From assembly GCA_021784615.1 (NCBI GenBank), contig JAJYHU010000314.1, positions 1-8,089 on the forward strand: a stretch of DNA of 8,089 nucleotides. The letters are read 5' to 3'. Origin of the DNA: Acidobacteriota bacterium (GTDB taxonomy: Bacteria; Acidobacteriota; Terriglobia; UBA7540). Below, in pieces: positions 7,275 to 8,089 of this stretch (position 1 is its first letter; each line of letters opens with the position of its first letter). The translations under genes were made by a program, and so were the position numbers. The notes under the pieces were generated by a model. The model was given only the letters and a program-made list of their open reading frames with translations. It made no database searches and was not told where the DNA came from.

Positions 7275-7795
7275 TTAGTGTATAGGCACCAAAAGTCTCT
7301 CACGCAAAAGCTCGGATGCAAGTGGAGTCAAGTACTTTTCGGCGATCCACTCAATGACGGGAACACAGACTGCGTCGCCGAATCCGAATAAAGCGTCGTT
7401 TAGTGGCGCATTGATCCCGTAAGATTCATCCGGAACGCCTTGCAGCCTGGCACACTCTCTTGGAGACAACAGGCGTACCCAATAGTTCCCACGCCCCGCC
7501 TTGAATAATATTTGTCTGCCGCTGCCACCGCGTGGGGTTCTTAGGCACCCCGCGATTCCGTCAACGCGAAGTTCGGCCATCGACTTTCCTTTGCGTATCC
7601 GCCGAAACGCGGTGCCATAGGAGTAGTAGCCTTGGGAAATCATCTTTTTCGCTATGGCGAGGTGTTTTGGGCTCAGTTGATTGATAAAATACTCTGTTCG
7701 CTCGCGACTCCACCACATCGAGCTGTCCTCAGGCAGTTCTTCAATGATGCTCTCGATCGTCCGATATTTACGAGGAGGCGGCGGCAAGGGGCGAA
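7275..7795 (-). CDS. DNA cytosine-5 methyltransferase, C-terminal part only
   Basis: This is the C-terminal end of a C5-type modification methyltransferase, which would methylate a cytosine in the restriction site and protect it from the neighbouring nuclease. Seen from the N-terminal side: PPPPRKYRTIESIIEELPE, a target-recognition segment ending RVDGIAGCLRTPRGGSGRQI, motif IX as RLLSPRECARLQGVPD (about 7428-7475) and motif X as FGDAVCVPVIEWIAEKYL (about 7330-7383). The SAM-binding FxGxG motif, the catalytic Pro-Cys loop and the ENV motif lie upstream in a full enzyme and are absent here. The homology stops between 7772 and 7798, where unrelated GC-rich sequence begins. The open frame continues to 8075 and beyond, but that part codes a urocanate hydratase tail, so the true start and N-terminal half are not in this window. 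Whether the gene is really broken in the organism or just misjoined here cannot be told. Confidence 0.85.
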
Positions 7796-7885
7796 GCTCT
7801 CGTACTGGACGCCTCCAACCCCCGCCTGATCTCCTACTACACCCACCTCGGCTTCCAGATCCTGGCCACGGCCGGCCCCCCGGGC
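7772..7885 (+). pseudogene. Fragment of a GNAT-family acetyltransferase
   Basis: The plus frame reads EEAAARGEALVLDASNPRL and continues ISYYTHLGFQILATA. This is the closing part of a GNAT N-acetyltransferase, where the residue pattern LxVxxxNxxxxxxYxxxGF forms the last strand-helix-strand of the acetyl-CoA site. Everything before it is missing because the sequence to the left is the methyltransferase on the other strand. No stop codon follows in this frame, and family resemblance fades after about 7885. The first 20-25 bases (7772-7798) can be read as part of either gene, which puts the junction there. Substrate unknown. The GC-rich codon use (third positions mostly C or G) is like the hutU piece and unlike the methyltransferase. 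Confidence 0.55.
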
Positions 7886-7929
7886 CTTCTGCGGCACCGT
7901 CTCCGACGGCACCGTCCGCGAGCTGGCCT

Positions 7930-8089
7930 GCCATCGGCACCCGCACGCCGAGCCGTTCGGCGGTCGCCTCGGCCTCGAGATAGCCGGCGTCCACGTGGCG
8001 CAGCACGCCCGTGGCCGGGTCGTTGGTCAGGACGCGGGCGAGCTTCTCCGCCGCCAGCGGCGTTCCGTCGGCCACCGAGACCTGGCCGG
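7930..8089 (-). pseudogene. hutU: C-terminal fragment of urocanate hydratase
   Basis: Urocanase converts urocanate to imidazolone propionate in histidine degradation. From the window edge the minus frame reads GQVSVADGTPLAAEKLARVL, followed by TNDPATGVLRHVDAGYLEAE and GVRVPM (ending 7932). The block VLTNDPxxGVxRHxDAGY is a hallmark of the urocanase C-terminus, and GVRVPM is close to the usual end of the protein. No stop codon follows: the frame stays open through unrelated sequence into the methyltransferase tail. The residue choice and very high GC suggest an actinobacterial or similar high-GC source rather than the genome that supplied the rest of the window. The other histidine-utilisation genes are not visible. 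Confidence 0.7.

Noticed and set aside
7893..7916. Direct repeat GGCACCGTC, two copies 15 nt apart
   Set aside because: Nine bases in very GC-rich sequence could easily recur by chance, and it lies in the suspect right-edge segment.
7275..8075. A single 266-aa methyltransferase gene starting at 8075
   Set aside because: Its first 48 residues are urocanate hydratase and the next ~50 are low-complexity antisense of a GNAT fragment; only residues from about PPPPRKYR onward are methyltransferase.

Overview
The window looks like metagenome-type Acidobacteriota DNA, probably class Terriglobia. The evidence is moderately GC-rich coding sequence and a secreted GloVer-repeat protein whose C-terminus (choice-of-anchor D/ASH domain, Ig-like strands, two membrane helices, a poly-Gly run, then a last TPAGTYTLTVTA strand) is a build I know mainly from Acidobacteriota. 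The taxonomic call is inference from protein style. No rRNA, tRNA or CRISPR array is visible.

Layout from left to right. Positions 1-316 hold the first codons of a leftward gene running off the edge, a good leftward sigma70-type promoter (72-100) and a perfect 9-bp hairpin (201-225). Positions 317-2473 (minus) encode a 718-aa exported protein with seven GloVer repeats, probably a seven-bladed propeller, tethered by C-terminal helices. A promoter (2500-2529) and a two-hairpin repeat-like element (2658-2712) separate it from 2767-4593 (minus), a 608-aa exported six-hairpin (alpha/alpha-toroid) glycosidase-like protein. On the plus strand, 4778-5065 is a 3' remnant of uppP (undecaprenyl-diphosphatase). 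It is followed after 16 nt by an intact 376-aa multi-pass membrane acyltransferase of the NagX/HGSNAT-like type (5082-6212).

Converging on that gene is a leftward restriction-modification pair of lower GC: the C-terminal part of a DNA cytosine-5 methyltransferase (7275 to about 7795) and, 23 nt downstream of it, a complete 309-aa DUF4928-like putative restriction endonuclease (6322-7251). The last ~300 bases (about 7772-8089) are strikingly GC-rich (49 of 60 bases G/C in 7861-7920, against 30 of 60 in 7141-7200). They encode fragments of unrelated genes: a GNAT acetyltransferase piece on plus and the C-terminus of urocanate hydratase (hutU) on minus. The hutU tail runs in frame into the methyltransferase tail, so the apparent 266-aa reading frame there is a chimera, most likely an assembly or library join and less likely a real recombination.

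Functionally, the two exported proteins, the acyltransferase and the uppP remnant suggest a cell-surface carbohydrate neighbourhood. The restriction-modification pair looks like a separately acquired defence module. I see no clearly new multi-gene system. The points most worth following are the composite right edge, the DUF4928 nuclease with its non-standard active-site candidates, the truncated uppP, and the architecture of the GloVer protein.
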